Part shown: positions 26,001-41,000 of the stretch, piece after piece
Layout: every line of letters begins with the position of its first letter
Numbering within the stretch: position 1 is the first letter of the stretch
NCBI GenBank assembly: GCA_031761405.1
Contig: JASEVX010000001.1
Coordinates: 198,998,110 to 199,062,109 of the forward strand
Direction of reading: 5' to 3'
Length of the DNA stretch: 64,000 nt
From: Serripes groenlandicus
Taxonomy: Eukaryota; Mollusca; Bivalvia; Cardiida; Cardiidae
Made by a program: the position numbers and the translations under genes
The notes under the pieces: model-generated
Told to the model about the DNA's origin: nothing
What the model saw: the letters and a program-made list of their open reading frames with translations, nothing else
Databases searched by the model: none

Positions 26001-29000
26001 ACAAAAACCTGTAAAATCTCCATTAAAGACGGCTTAATTGTTAAATAAAGTTGAAAACATTGTGACAAATGGAGAAATTGCTCATCATGAGCAATTTCTT
26101 CCTTTGTCACAATGTTTTTAAAAGTCCTCTGCTTCAGAGGCTTCAGTATGCGTCAGTATGATGGGAAAGGGTTAACAATGACTATGCAACCTGCTAACAT
26201 TTAAGTATGCTTGGTTCAATAATTCTACAGGTTGAAGAACAATTTGTTCCACCAATAGACTTTGATGTTGTTTAAGGTAGAACGCGCCTCTAAAAAAATA
26301 TTCGAATTTCCTCACGAAATTTTGCATCACCATAATACAGCATATGCCCAATAAGATTCTGTTCTTACTTTTTTCGTATCTAAAACAGTTTTTAGACTAC
26401 GAGACCTCAAAGTATACCACTGACGTCACTTTTTAGACGTCTCTCAAATGTCCCTCGTTAAAACAACAACAGCTGATAGTTTGGTCAATTTTAGGTTGAT
26501 AGCTGCGAAATTATATCACGATTTGCATCTTAAGAATATCTTCACGTACATGTAATCTTTTTCTTTGTGTCGTACGTTTAAAAAGAATAACGCATCTATA
26601 ACGTCACTTTTCAGGAGCGAAATAACGTCGCGTTTCGCGTAAGAAAAGGCGCCTTGTTTTCATTTAAAAAAAATCTGTACATTTAATTTTTGATTTTTTT
26701 TAATCTATTCATTTATAATTTTATTAAAAATCGTTTGATATCAAGAAAAATATACCTTACCGACTTTGTTTTTTCACAATATCAGTTTATCTCACCCCTT
26801 TACCTATTCAGTTATGACGTTAAAAAGAGTGTATTTTAGATATACATCATGTGTAAGCTGGAACAATGGTCCTTGTTGCAGTTATGTTATTCAGTCGGCA
26901 GTAAAATTTAAAAATATATGATCCTCCCTATCCATACTTATAAAATATGTGTAACGTGTTATAATGTTTTTACGTGAGAACGTGTTATAACTCGTTTTCC
27001 GAAAACTGCGTATATATATATGATTCGAACTGGAGTTACGTGGGCGTAAATGGATAGCGCAACACATGAAAAGCGTGCTCTGAAGGTTTTAAAGAATAAG
27101 ATCAGATTATGAGCTATTTTAAATTTGACATTTATTGCGAAAGTTGTAGAAGCATATGTTTGTTTGTTTTATTGGGGTTTTACGCCGTTTTCGACATTAT
27201 TTCAGTTATATCACGACGACAGTTCAATTATTTATGATCCCTGAGTAAACAAACCAGTACTAGGCTAGAAAATGTGCATTGCTTAAGGCACTCCACCATG
27301 ACCGTTGTGGACTGGGGATTGAACCCGGGACGCCCGGTTTTCAATCCCCGACGTTAACCACTGTAGAAGCATTTGACTGAATTGTGTATACAGAAGAGAA
27401 GAAAGAAATGCATACCGATCTTGGTATTTAATAATGATTTGTTGATAAACGTACATTGTGTCGTGTCACGTAACCATCTCTCATTTTTTAGGAGGGAGGA
27501 AACTAGAACACGTTCAATCATCCATCCGTTCTATTGAACCAGAATTGCGAAATAAAAACCACATGACATGACTAAAACTTGTCTTTTAGCTGAAAAGGTG
27601 TTCTCACACTTAAGTATTACCATGGTCAGTTCTATCCAATTATAACACAATTTGAATGCAATTTTAATAAAAGGTAGAGTATAAATCGACAAATGGAAAA
27701 TAAAGCGAACAGCTTTTAAACAATACTGATTAACTTGTGTTAAAGAAAAAAAAGAATAACACAACAGAAAGAGTAAGGGTACATTATAGGTCACGGATGG
27801 ATCTATATATTTCGAATTACAGTACAAAAGATCATATCGTGAGTCGGTCGTAAAAAAAACCCAAACACATTAATCATTTTAATACCCCACTTTCCTCATA
27901 CATTTATGTAATGAATCCTATTTGAGAAACATGATGTTTTCCTTTATAATCGCGAAAAGAGAGAACAGAATAAAATGATAAACGTGGGGGTATTTTCGGA
28001 TTCCACATTTAATTTGATGTAGATCAGCATTTTCAGACACATAGAACAGAAGAAGAAGAAGAAAAAAGAGTAACATTTCTCAAGCAATTCAGCATCATAT
28101 GTTTACGTAGGTAATATGAATTATCATATTAAAATGACTATTTACGGGTATGTCAATGTCGACGGAATGACTTCGTTTAAACTGGAAAGCGTGGGAGGAA
28201 AATGATAACAACATATTTCTGTTTACAAGAATAAACTTCTTTAGTTAAATATGTCATCATGAACAAGATAGGGGATTTTTAAAATGTGAAAAGGTGTTTC
28301 ATAAATGTGTACGTGAATTCTCTAATAAAAATGCGACCACTGTTTTAAGAAGTTGAAAATCGCTGACATCTTTAGTATATGATGAACATTAGAATCGTTA
28401 TTTCTTGTTCAAAGCGAACGTCGCCTTTTTTAATTCAAACTGATAATGAAAGCGTTGAGTTAGGTGTCAATTCAATAAACACTTTGTGGACCCATATATG
28501 CACCCGCATTTTTAGGATTGAAATAATACTTTTCCAAAATCGTCTTTTTTTTCTGATTTATTCATTTTAGACGTTAATCAATAGACTATACACCCTTTAG
28601 AAGTTGAACATGAAATGGGAAAAAAAAACCTTTAATGATGACATGAGTTTTAATGAGGAATCTTGGAAAACCGTCATCTTGGAGGGAAGTTGAGAGGGTT
28701 ATGAACCTCCGAGAGGGAAGTTGGGATGGTTTAACACCTTGAACCCTCCGGGATGAAAGTTGGGAGGGAAGTTGAACACCGGGAGGAAACTTTTGGGAGG
28801 GAAGTTGGGACCCGGGAGGAAAGTTGGGAGGGAAGTTGAGACTTGGGAGGGTTTGGGTTACTATACGAATATAGTTCGTAAAAACAATACTAAGGTAAAA
28901 TGCATCATTATTTAAAGAATGAACATAACGGTTAGGATTTCCTGACATTATGTTCAATTCATTGCAAAACTAACATTAAATAAACGAATAAATAGTAGTC

Positions 29001-32000
29001 ATCATTTTCTTACCGGTAAGGCTGTTCGACCGCTTAAACCGAACTGCATTCTAGCTGGCAGTAACGGTCTCCAACAAAATCCTTCCCTGGCGTAGATTTA
29101 TATGAATCATTTCAAGGGAATTTAGGACGAGGCCATCAGTGCAAAGTGCTCCACCCATTTTATTGTGCAATCTTACCAGATTCTTCAATGTGATGATTGA
29201 CAACCGACACCTTATTTGAATAGTAGGCATTACTTTGCTTCACGTCATCGTAATCACCCGATGCCAGCCTACGTACAATTTCTTTTGATCTATGACTCAA
29301 ATGTGTCGTGGCCTGCGACGTATACATATCAATGACAGAAATACCGTATAAGTGTTAGATATTTAATGTACGAACAGCCTTATAATCGAACAAGATTAAG
29401 CTGAAACATTTCAAACGTTATATGCGTCAATGCATGGTGAAATATATAAGTTGGCATTTCTTAAAAGTTTGGATTCAGATCAATTTGTACGCCTGTTCCG
29501 TCTTTTCAGAATATACACACGTTGACAAAGTGTGAATCCTGATAAAACTGTCCGGATGCACTGACTGATTTTGATCTGTACGGTTCCCAAAAGTCAACGT
29601 GTACCGTTTCTCATGCACTCATGCCAGCAATTATGTTATTAGACACATGTACAAATAACTGTTTGTTATGTACATGTACATTAATTAAAAACATATCTTG
29701 CATGTAATGTTCCCAATCAGTTCAAGCCGGCTCTATACCAGTTTTCTTTTAAGCAGTGTCAGTTTACATTGGCGTTTTAAGACGTTGGGAAGGCTGTTGT
29801 GTTTCGAACGGTGTTTCGTACAGAAAGTCAACTTCATCTGTTAAAAAAAGCGTCTTTTCAGTATATCTTATTACACCATTATTTTATAATCAAAAGACAA
29901 ATTCCTATTTACTTATTCAACGACGGATATAGAATTGATTTTAGAAATATCCCCACTCCTTTGAAATCCCTAAAAACAGAATAAGTAGAACGTTATTAGT
30001 AGGAGCTCTATTGGTTTTTTTGTGAAACACATTTCCGTTAGAATAAAACATTTTTGAGCCATCATAGTGAAGGACATTTTACATTATTATGCAAGTGTTC
30101 AGTTCAAAATGTCTTCAGCAGACGACTTTAAAAACATTTAGTAAAACATATGGATATTCTCTATAAATGTAAGTCTCATTATTGAATATAATTGAAAACG
30201 CTGTGGCAAAAGTAGAAGATGAGCAATTTATTCTTTTGATGCAATGTTTTAATATTCGTTTGCTTCAGAATGCGTCTACAATGGGAAAGGGTTTACTTTA
30301 CCCTAATTATTTAACACAATTAATGCATTATACGCTTCAATATGTTACAGATATCGGACATGGCCCATATTCGTGGTAGGGGTAATGCAAATGACACATG
30401 CCTGTTTTTAAATTTCGTTTGACCGGAATTATAATTATAATAACAAAAATAATAATAGTAACAACGTGAATCGTCTACCGCTGGAAATGTAGAAAGGGTA
30501 GCCGATCTCATCAAAGTGTTTTCGAGCGCACGTCCTTTCACAAGATTCACGGGCCTTTGTCTCTACAATAGGCCCAACTATTCGCTCCGTTCTTTAAAAA
30601 GTTATTTGGTGGAAGCCATTCGTCATCTTGTGAATAGGTCAACATTTCTGAAAGATGGTAAGAATTTTATTACAGCAGGTGTTGACCTATAACTGAAAAT
30701 TATGTTAGTCTGCACTTTACCGGGCGCAATGTATCGAGGCGATACAATTGGGAATTTAATTGAGTAACTTATAGGATGTATTTAGATTTCTTTACAAATC
30801 ACTTTCCCACGTATAATAAATATGCTCCTTAAAACTTTCAAAACATTTCGAAAAAAAAAAAAAAACATTAAATACTCAAAGAACAAAGAATAATTATTTA
30901 ATATTGCGAAACTGTTGTGAGAAATATAGAACATTTTCATAATGAGCAATTCCACCTTTTGCCACAATATTTTCAAAAGTTATCTGCTGTATGTTGGAAG
31001 TGGTTAACAAATAGGAGAGACAGTCATGATTAAATTTGAGAGAAGGATGTTCGGGAATGTCCTCCCGCGATATATAATTATTAATTCCCGGTAAAGTGCA
31101 TGTGCAACGAAAGTTATTATTTTTCTCTTATAACGAGTGTTGTGCTATATGGTTATATGCACATATATCCTTATTTAAAGATGTATAAAGTAAGAAAATA
31201 AAAAAAGCTTTACCTTGCTGAAGGATGCCTTGATGCTATGTGTAAAGGACCCCTTCCTTCCTTTCGATCGGTTTCATGTATGTATAGCAGACACAGCGCG
31301 GCAATGCCGGCAGCGAAAATGTAACTAAGTTAGTGTTTTCCTTTATAAAATCTACGATATTTTTTTCACAATTTTACAGCTGTTTGCAAAATGTTGGACA
31401 AAATGTTATATGTCCACAATACGTTTTCTTGGTAAATGATAGAGTTCTCTATTTGCTTGATGTTTTTCGGTAACTTTCTTTCGAGGCAAACCTGTCATTT
31501 TAATGCATTTCACGCTCCGTGATGCACTACAGTAGGGGTTAGATAAATTGATATTGTGAAAAAACGAAGTCGGTAAGGTATACTTTTCTTGATATCAAAC
31601 GATTTTTAATAAAATTATAAATGAATAGATTAAAAAAAATCAAAAATTAAATGTACAGATTTTTTTCAAATGAAAAAAGGGCGCCTTTTCTTACGCGAAA
31701 CGCGACGTCATTTCGCTCCTGAAAAGTGACGTTATAGACGCGTTATTTTTTTTAAACGTACGACACAAAGAAGAAAATTACATGTACGTGAAGGTATTCT
31801 TAAGATGCAAATCGTGATATAATTTCGCAGCTATCAACCTAAAATTGACCAAACTATCAGCTATTGTTGTTTTAACGAGGGACATTTGAGAGACGTCTAA
31901 ATAGTGACGTCAGTGGTATACTTTGAGGTCTCGTAGTTTAAAAACTGTTTTAGATACGAAAAAAGTAAAAACATAATCTTATTGGGCATATGCTGTATTA

Positions 32001-35000
32001 TGGTGATGCAAAATTTCGTGATGAAATTCGAATATTTTTTTAGAGGCGCGTTCTACCTTAAATGGGATTTTAAGTCGCTTTCAAAATTATTTTAGTTGTT
32101 TCACGGCCACTTATGCATGATACCTGCGTAAACAAACCAGTACTAGGCTAGAAAATATGCCTTGCCCAAAGTTCACACCACCATGACCTTCATGCCGCAA
32201 CTGGGGATCGAACCTTGGATGCCCGGTTTCAAATCCCCAACAATAACCACTTGACCAAGGCAGATTCCTCTCAAATGTTATGAAAGCAAACAAATCTCAA
32301 AATAGATCATCTGACAAACAGGTCATACTAGTACATGGTACTTTAGATGAGGGACATATTTCATTCTCTTACATATTTTTTAACACTTTACACTTTCCCA
32401 CATACATTTACAAAGAAAGTATAATTATTGAGCAGCGTTAAAAACATAGTTGCTCAACATGAAGAATTTTCCTTTCCACACAATGTTTTCAAAAGTCATG
32501 GATTGAAGATGCTTCAAAATACCTCTGCAAGTTGGAAAAGATTAACTCTGATGCTTTGAATGCCCAGGTGGTCTTGGTAAGATCATTCTGTAAATACCAA
32601 TAACTTAAAGTTTTGTTTAATAATGATATTGTAGGGGAAAACCTCAGTTTACTCCTCTCTATGTAGACCACTGTATATAACAAACCTTGAATTGTTACAT
32701 GTAGTCATGTACCCATTGTATGGGTTTGCTTACCCTTCCTATCCAGTAACTGTAATGATGGTACAGCGTGTATAACATACAGTCTGTAATCTGGCTCTTG
32801 AGCCACAGGGTTGTTGAATAAATCTGAAATACAAGAGATAAAACTTTATCCTACAGTATGCTACTTTTAAAAAACATAAATCATTTGCATGAATTTAAGC
32901 AGCAATTGTGACCCTTGTAGACCAAGATCAGCCTGCACATTCGTGTAATCTAATCTGGGTCTATATTGTTTGCTATACATTCATCAAAATTAAGTAAAGA
33001 CCAGTCCATCACCATGTCAGATGTTGCAAAAATATCTGGGATTATGATTCTAAACGATGCAGGAATTCAGCAGGACAAGGGTTAGAGCTGTACAAGAGTT
33101 CTCAGTGGTGAAAAGGTTAGAGCATCAAACCGCCTCAAAAGTATAAGACTCAGGATTGATGCATGTACCTGGTTTCGTCATACTGTGCACAAGAACAAGA
33201 GCAAAGTCACAAAATCAGGTTTTAAGCAGTTTAAATATTTGATGATTTGAAATCCAAACAATTTTCCACCAGGTTGATGAGACACTTGCAGCCTTACAAA
33301 TAGTGTATTTGATGATACTCAGGTGAGTGTTCAAGAGCCATCATGGCCCTCTTGTTTGATTGAGTGGAACAAAACAATGGTAAAAGGGTAATATTTTGTA
33401 TTTTTGTAGTGTGACAGCTCATGAGGAAAACAATGAAGTTGTTTTACCTTTTCCCTGATACAGACGACATCGGACACCTCAGAAGCAAAAAATACCTTTT
33501 TTTCGCCTTTTCACACAATGTTTTCCACTACTACTTACTATCTTGTCACAGAACAATGTCACTAACTTAACCCTTTCCCTCATACGACAATTCTACAGCA
33601 GACGACTTTGAATGTATTTTGTCAAAACATAGAAAATCTTCATAGTTGAATGGATAACCTATGTCAAAAAGTGGAAAACATTGTGGCAAAAGGAGAAATT
33701 GCACGTTTTGTGCAATTTCTTCTTTTGTCACTATGTTTTCAAAAAGCCGTCTGCTGCAGAGGCGTCAGAAAGCGTTTATATGAGGGAAAGGGTTAATGTG
33801 TCTAAACTGTACGCACATAATACTTTTGTCACAGAAAAATGCTGCTTAGTGCTTACTTAATATCTCTAAACTGTTTGCACATAATACTACATAACAGAAC
33901 AATGCTACTTACTTAATATCTCTATACTGTATGCACACAATACTACATAACAGAACAATGCTACTTACTTAATGTGTCTAAACTGTATGCACACAATACT
34001 ACATAACAGAACAATGCTACTTACTTAATGTGTCTAAACTGTATGCACACAATACTACATAACAGAACAATGCTACTTACTTAATGTGTCTAAACTGTAT
34101 GCACACAATACTACATAACAGAACAATGCTACTTACTTAATATCTCTATACTGTTCACTACACACAAAACTACATAACAGAGCAATTCCACTTACTTAAT
34201 ATCTCTAAACTGTACTGGATGCACAGAATACTATGTCACAGAAAAATGCCACTTACTTAATGTTTCTAAAATTGTAAGCACACAATACTACGTCTCAGAA
34301 CAATGCAGCTTACTTAATGTCTCTAAACTGTATGAACACAATACTATGTCACAGAAGAATGCGTCTTACTTAATGTCTTTAAACTGTATGCACACAATAC
34401 TATGTAACAGTACAATGCCACCGACTTAATGTCTCTAAATGTATGTACACAATACTATGTAACAGTACAATGCCACCGACTTAATGTCTCAAAATGTATG
34501 TACACAATACTATGTAACAGTACAATGCCACTGACTTAATGTCTCTAAATGTATGTACACAATACTATGTAACAGTACAATGCCACTGACTTAATGTCTC
34601 TAAATGTATGTACACAATACTATGTAACAGTACAATGCCACCGACTTAATGTCTCTAAATGTATGTACACAATACTATGTAACAGTACAATGCCACTTAC
34701 TTAATATCTCTAAACTTAACTGTATGTACACAATAATATGTAACTGTAAACAGTACAATGCTACTTACTTAATGTCTCTAAAAGTGTAAGCACACAATAC
34801 TATGTAACAGAACAATGCAGCTTACTTAATGTCTCTAAAATTGTAAGCACACAATACTATGTAACAGTACAAAGTCATTACTTAATGTCTCTAAACAGAA
34901 CTGTAAGCACACAATAATATGTCACAGAAAAATGCTACTTACTTAATGTCTCTAAATTGTATGCACACAATACTACATCACAGAACCATTTCACTTACTT

Positions 35001-38000
35001 AATGTCTCTAAACTCTGCATGTTCTTGAACTCTTTAACAAGTCTGTCTAGTTTTGTAAGTTGGTTGTTGTTGAGCATGAGGACTTTGAGACTGGTTAAAT
35101 GTTGAAGCGATCCTGAAAGATCCATCAGTTGATTGTTCTGTAGGTAGAGCTCTGCTAGTCGAAAGTTGTTCTTCAAACATGTTAGTCTTCGTAGCTATCG
35201 AGTACACATGATCACAAGATATTTTATAAACGAAAGAAGAAGATGGCTTTAACCCTTCACTGTTAATACCCATGCCTACAATTAAAGTTTTCAATCATCT
35301 GCTGCAAATTTGTTGTATGTGGGAAAGTGTGCAAAAATATGACCTAAAGCTTTTTGTAGACTAAGAACATATTGAGTTATGAGATTTTCTATTTTTACAA
35401 TAATAAAATGGCATTTGATGCCTTTGCAGAAGACAAATTTTGAAAGAATTTTGCAAAGATTATGAGAAAAAGGGAAATTACCCATAAATTTGCTAAACCA
35501 TGCACTTCCCAAATTTCTAGATATTTTTATAAAGCAGATGAATCAAATCAGTCAAAATGTCCTTGAAATCCAAAACAAGCTGTCCAAAACCCAGCAGTAT
35601 ACATGTCTATAAGTGATGCTGCCTGTCATATTTTAACCATTTCCTTCATATAGATGCTTTCTGACGCCTCTGCAGCAGACAGCTTTTTGAAAACATAGTG
35701 ACAAAATAAGAAATTACTCAAAATGAGCAATTTCCCCTTTTGCCACAATGTTTTCCACTTTAAGTCATAGGTTATCCATTCAATTAAAGAGATTTGATAT
35801 TTTTGACAAAATATGTTCAAAGACATCTACTGCAGAATTGTTGTATGAGGGAAAGGGTTAACCCCACATCCCGCATACATTTTGATGCATCTGCAGGACT
35901 TTTGAAAAAATGTTTTTAATAATAAATTCATGATTTTTAAAGATTTTCCATATTCTTGCCAAGATGTTTTCAAAGCCATCGGCTACATGTTTGTTGTATG
36001 TGGGAAAAGGATCAAAGGAGAAGATTAATACAGCTTATAAGCAATATATTCCTTTCCCACAATGTTTTCAAGAAGTCTCCTTCTCAACGTAAGTCCGTCT
36101 CGGATGGCTGAAACTTTCATTTTCTTGTTTGTTCATATTGTTTGCATCCTCTTTCTTTTCCTCAGGCTTTTAACTTGAAGCCTATTGTTTAGAAGTTGCT
36201 CCTTCAAAATATCATAAAAGTTAAATGTTTGTTTACACAATAAAACTTTTTCAAATCTTCAAGCATTTCTATATTACAATTAAACAGCTTAATTTAAATA
36301 TATATGCATTGATCAATCTTAACCCTATCCCACATACAGCAAATCTGTAGCAGACAACTTTGAAAATGTCCACTAAAAAATATGGAAAATCTCTATATTT
36401 GTAGGTATAACTACTGAAAAAAGTGGAAAACATTGTGGCAAAAGGAGAAATTGCTTGTTTTGAGCAATTTCTCCTTTTGTCACAATGTTTTCAAAAGTTG
36501 TTTGCTGCAGATGCATCAATATGCGTCTATAGGTGGGAAAGGGTTAATTAAGTAAATAGCATAAAACCAGACAGAGTGCAAGCATATTTCAATAAGGTTT
36601 GTTTCATCCTTAAAAAACACTCAACAGGTTGGACTAGTGACTTAGAATTTCACTTGACTTAAACGTGAAGAGAAGACAACTTGGTCCATGGTTAAGCGGT
36701 TTACTTTAAAGACTTAAAGTAATTATGAGAAAAAGGCATGCAGAGTTAAAAAACTTTTTAATTCACTAAGCCTTGCTTTTTTTTTTTTTAAATTTCAAAG
36801 CTACTTACCTTATTTTTTTTCAACCATAAATTTTTTAAATATTTGAATCGTGCCAATTCCATGCATTCCGAAAGATTTCTGAAAAACAGATATACCAGGA
36901 TACATGAAAGTTTAACAAGTTAAATTGTTGTTTTACATTGCAACATATGCCAGCGGTCCAGATAAGAAGTGGGTTACAGCTCTTTTCCCCAAAATATCTT
37001 TCTTATTATCCAAGGAAACCCTATGATGTTTGTACTCTTGAAAAAGAATCGTCTCGGTGAGACTTTTCTTTTGAGTACCTAAAACATAGGGTAAGAGGGT
37101 CGAATAAGGATTTTAGAACATTCAAAACGTCCCTTATATAGAGCACTGAATTATGCCATTGGGAAATATTAGGAAAAATTTTCAACAGATTTACAACAAC
37201 AATGAAATCATCATAAACCAGAATTAGATTCTTACCAGAATAAGATTTTTACCTGAAATGGTTTCAGAGAATTGTGATTAGCATTGAAATTACCTGAAGA
37301 ATAATTTTGAATATCTGAAAATTGTTAACTTGTATAAAGTGGAAGAGATTTTTGAAAGTAAGAAATAGCTTATTTTGATCAGGGACAATATATACGTGTT
37401 ATACACGGTCCCTGTTTTGATCACCGTTTTTTTTCTACAATGTTTTTTAAAGTTGTCTGCTGCAGAGGCATCAAAACTTGTCTGTACTAGATAAAGAGTG
37501 TGAAATAAGTGAAAAGCGAATATTTACTGGTCAGCAAGATAAATAGTTTAAATAAGTGAAAGCAAATGTTTACTGGTCAGCAAGATAAAGAGTTAAAATA
37601 AAGGAAAACAAGATGTGTTTGTAAAACACTGATGCCCCCGAATGGCAACATCTAGGTCAACGGTCAAGGTCGCAAGGTCAAAAATTTTGGTTCTGACAGA
37701 AAGGTCATGTCACAAGGAATACACATGTGAAATATGGTAGCCATACCTGTTATGGTTCAAAAGTAGTGGTCAAGGTTAAAGTTTTTTTCGACAGACAGAC
37801 AGGCCAAAAACTAGATGCCCACCAAATCGGTGATTCCGGGGGCATAAAAACAGCATTTACTAGTCAGCAAGATAAAGAGATAAAATAAGTGAAAAAAGAA
37901 TATTTACAGGTCAGCAAGATAAAGAGTTAAAATAAAGGGAAAAAACAGCATTTACTAGTCAGCAAGATAAAGATTTAAGATAAATGAAAAATGAAAATTT

Positions 38001-41000
38001 ACTGGTCAGCTAGATAAAGTTCCACCACATCCTTGTCTTTTCTAATGTCTCTTTCTTTCAGATGATCTTCAATTACCTACATAGAGAATGTAAAAGAAAA
38101 TTATATAAATATTATCATAATAAGACGCACTCTTCTAGATTTGATGACTACAAAATGTCCTTCTTATGTAGTTTGTTAACTAGTGGAGCTAATCTCCTGC
38201 CAGGGTCTGCTCTGGCTTGAGATTAGTTTGCACCAATTTTGAAAATCATGCACCATTCAACTTTCATCTAAATTATTGTATTATGTCAAACTATACTTAT
38301 AGTGTCCCTGTTCAAACATAAGCAGTAACATTCTTTTAAATGTGTTAATATTTATTTTTAATAACAGAGAAAAATAGCAAAAGAATATTAAGTAATGACT
38401 TAAAATTGGAGGGTCAAAATAATATAAGAATTCCTAAGTCATCTGCTGTCTAGTAGTCTTGACTTTTGGGTTCACTAATAATTTTCTTAAAAAAGAATAT
38501 TTAAATCACTAAATCGCTCATGGTTCTTGCAAGGCTTCAACATTAGCATATATGTAATACAATTTATGTGTTGTGGGCCCAATGGCGCATTTAAAAGATG
38601 TTAGTACAAAGTTAATTTACAGACTAAGTATACAAATGCAAACATGTTTTTAAAAAAAAACTGAGAAGAAACAGTTGAATGTGAGTTGGTACAACACTAG
38701 TTCATTGGCACTTTTTTAGTAATGATAGATGTCAGATTTAAGGTTTCAATTTTTTTTACTTGAAATCCTTTTTGAGCCACAGTACAAGCCATTTTATTGA
38801 TTTTGGCTCAATAAACAATTGTCGTGTCTAGATTCAACTTCAAGCCTGTACTGTCAGCATTGATTTTAAACCATATTTTAAAACAAAAATCTTCTTACAT
38901 CCGGTCTTAAAATATACATCACATTATTTTCTTAACTACAGAATTCACATGTTTTAAGCATTGGGTTTTATAAGGAGGAGTATGCACCTTTTCAGACTTT
39001 TAGGTGGTTTAAGTATGTACATGCAATTTTGGCAGATCTCTTTTAACCATTGCATCTTGTCAAGCATGTAAGGAAGCAAACCATTAAGTACTTAAGAAGA
39101 ATATATTTCATATACTGCAAAGATTTATAGAAATATCCAGGAATGGGAAAAAATATGATTCCCTAGCGATGAATAATTCCGTTTATTGAATTATTAATAA
39201 ATGTCATGCTTATTGGTTAACCGGTATATCGCAATATTCTTTTAAAAAATATTGTACCGCAATAAGAAATCAATGTCCTGGTTTTTGGCGATATTTCCCA
39301 CAAGTAACAAACAACAGAAAGAGAGATGAAACAGCCGATCATTTTCCTGGTTCGCTTGATTAAAACGCAAATTCTGGCAGATTGGTTGTCTATCTGTATC
39401 ACAATATCAACAACCTAGCTGAAAATAACTTATAAATAGTTGTGAACAAAAGGACAAAAAGAGATATTTTGTGTCCTTTTTGACTGAAATTTGAACTCTG
39501 AACAAAAGCTATCATTGATGGCATTGTTTTCTGTAAGCTTTGTTATTGTTCAGTTAAGCATAGTGGTGGAACAAGTTAACAAACTGGAAAACTCTCATTT
39601 ATGGGGACAATATATTGCGGTACGTATTGCAATACGATGATAAAATATCGCAATATAATGTGGTATGCCTCAAGCGTATCATGACACCCCTAGCTTTTAG
39701 TGATCGCTTGAAAATAGGAAGCGTCCCAGATTCCCTTATACTTGCAGGAAGAGCATTCCATAGCCTAGCAGATACTTTCACAAAACTTCAGTCAGCATAT
39801 TTCACTGTATGACTGTTCGTCTCAACCAGCATTATAGAGATATTTTGTGATAGGTTACAAGAAGATCTATAATATTCCGAATATATAATACCCTTGGGAT
39901 GTCATAAGTCGCTTAGGATTTGAATTGATTTACAGGGTTGATTTATATTCCGTCACCACCGATGGGACACAAGCACTGAAACACAGTCACTTTTAACCAA
40001 AGACAACGTCAGTTGTGAGAATTTAAATAAATTTTGCTTTGCATAACCCTTTCCCATTTGTAGACATATTTTTATGCATCTGCAGCGGACAACTTTTGAA
40101 AACATTGTGGCAAAAGAAGAAATTGCTCAAAACAAGCAACAGATATAGCAGCTGTTTAGTTTTATTGGTTAAACTGCTACATTGTTGATTTGGATGTTGG
40201 AGATTTCGTCTAACTGATACTATAGAGTAAATGGGGTAGAGATTTCGTCTAACTTATAAATAAGAAGGATTATTATGTATTATATGTAAAATATACTTAA
40301 ATATTATATTTATTTATAAACTCAATTGATAAATATCACTTTAAAGTTTCCCATAATGATGATTGTTACAGAGTCGAAAGCATGTCGATATATGAAGAGT
40401 AGAATTCTTGTAAGAAAAGGAGCCGAGCTAATTTTTAACGACTTCTCTTTTTACTAAAATGATTCAATAATTAATCTACTGCTCCGAACAGTAATGATTT
40501 CAATTTATGAGTGACTGAATGTGATAAAGCATGTAAATATATGAAATTGTGTAAGAAAAGCAGCAGTCGTATAGAATAAACGACTTCTCCTTTGAATTGA
40601 CGAGTGACTGAATGTGATATAGTTCTTCTCTTCCCGTAACCTTGCTTGTTATAGTGTCGAAAGCAATAATTCAGCCGTCGCAAATAATATTCTCCTGTAC
40701 CCATAATGTCGATATTTATGAAGAGTATAAAGACTGAGAACATTGCGGGGAGAGGACAAAATCTCCAAGGGATTTAATGATCAAATACAAATTAAATTAC
40801 AAATTAAAATGATCAAATACAAATTAAATTACAAATTAAAATGATAACATTTTCAAACTTATTGAAATTGTGTGTTGTCTTTCACTTTAAGCGGTCAATT
40901 CACACCTTACTATTATACTATATAATTGATAAGTTAGACAAATCTCTACCCCAACTTACTCTATAGTATCAGTTAGACGAAATGGTAGTTAGACGAAATC

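Larger units (their letters stand above)
26276..32057. mobile_element. 5.8-kb element with ~520-bp terminal inverted repeats, TTAA-flanked
   Basis: The left (26276-26795) and right (31540-32057) arms are near-perfect inverted copies beginning GGTAGAACGCGCCTCTAAAA and ending in the complement. TTAA lies on both sides (26272-26275, 32058-32061). No long ORF is inside, so it looks non-autonomous, or is a DNA element whose genes have decayed. TTAA targets fit piggyBac or Kolobok; I cannot decide. It contains a SINE, two TTAA MITEs, a G-rich minisatellite and the orphan coding candidate at 29034-29327. It lies within LRRC72 intron 5. Confidence 0.75.

Noticed and set aside
28586..28957. 123-codon minus-strand frame rich in Pro, Ser and Gln
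   Set aside because: It is the reading of a G/C-skewed minisatellite (GGGAGGGAAGTTGGGA repeats); there is no domain or splice support.
33797..34990. CRISPR-like array (regular repeats of ~57 bp)
   Set aside because: The units diverge gradually, there are no unique spacers, and the genome is eukaryotic; it is a minisatellite of splice-donor origin.
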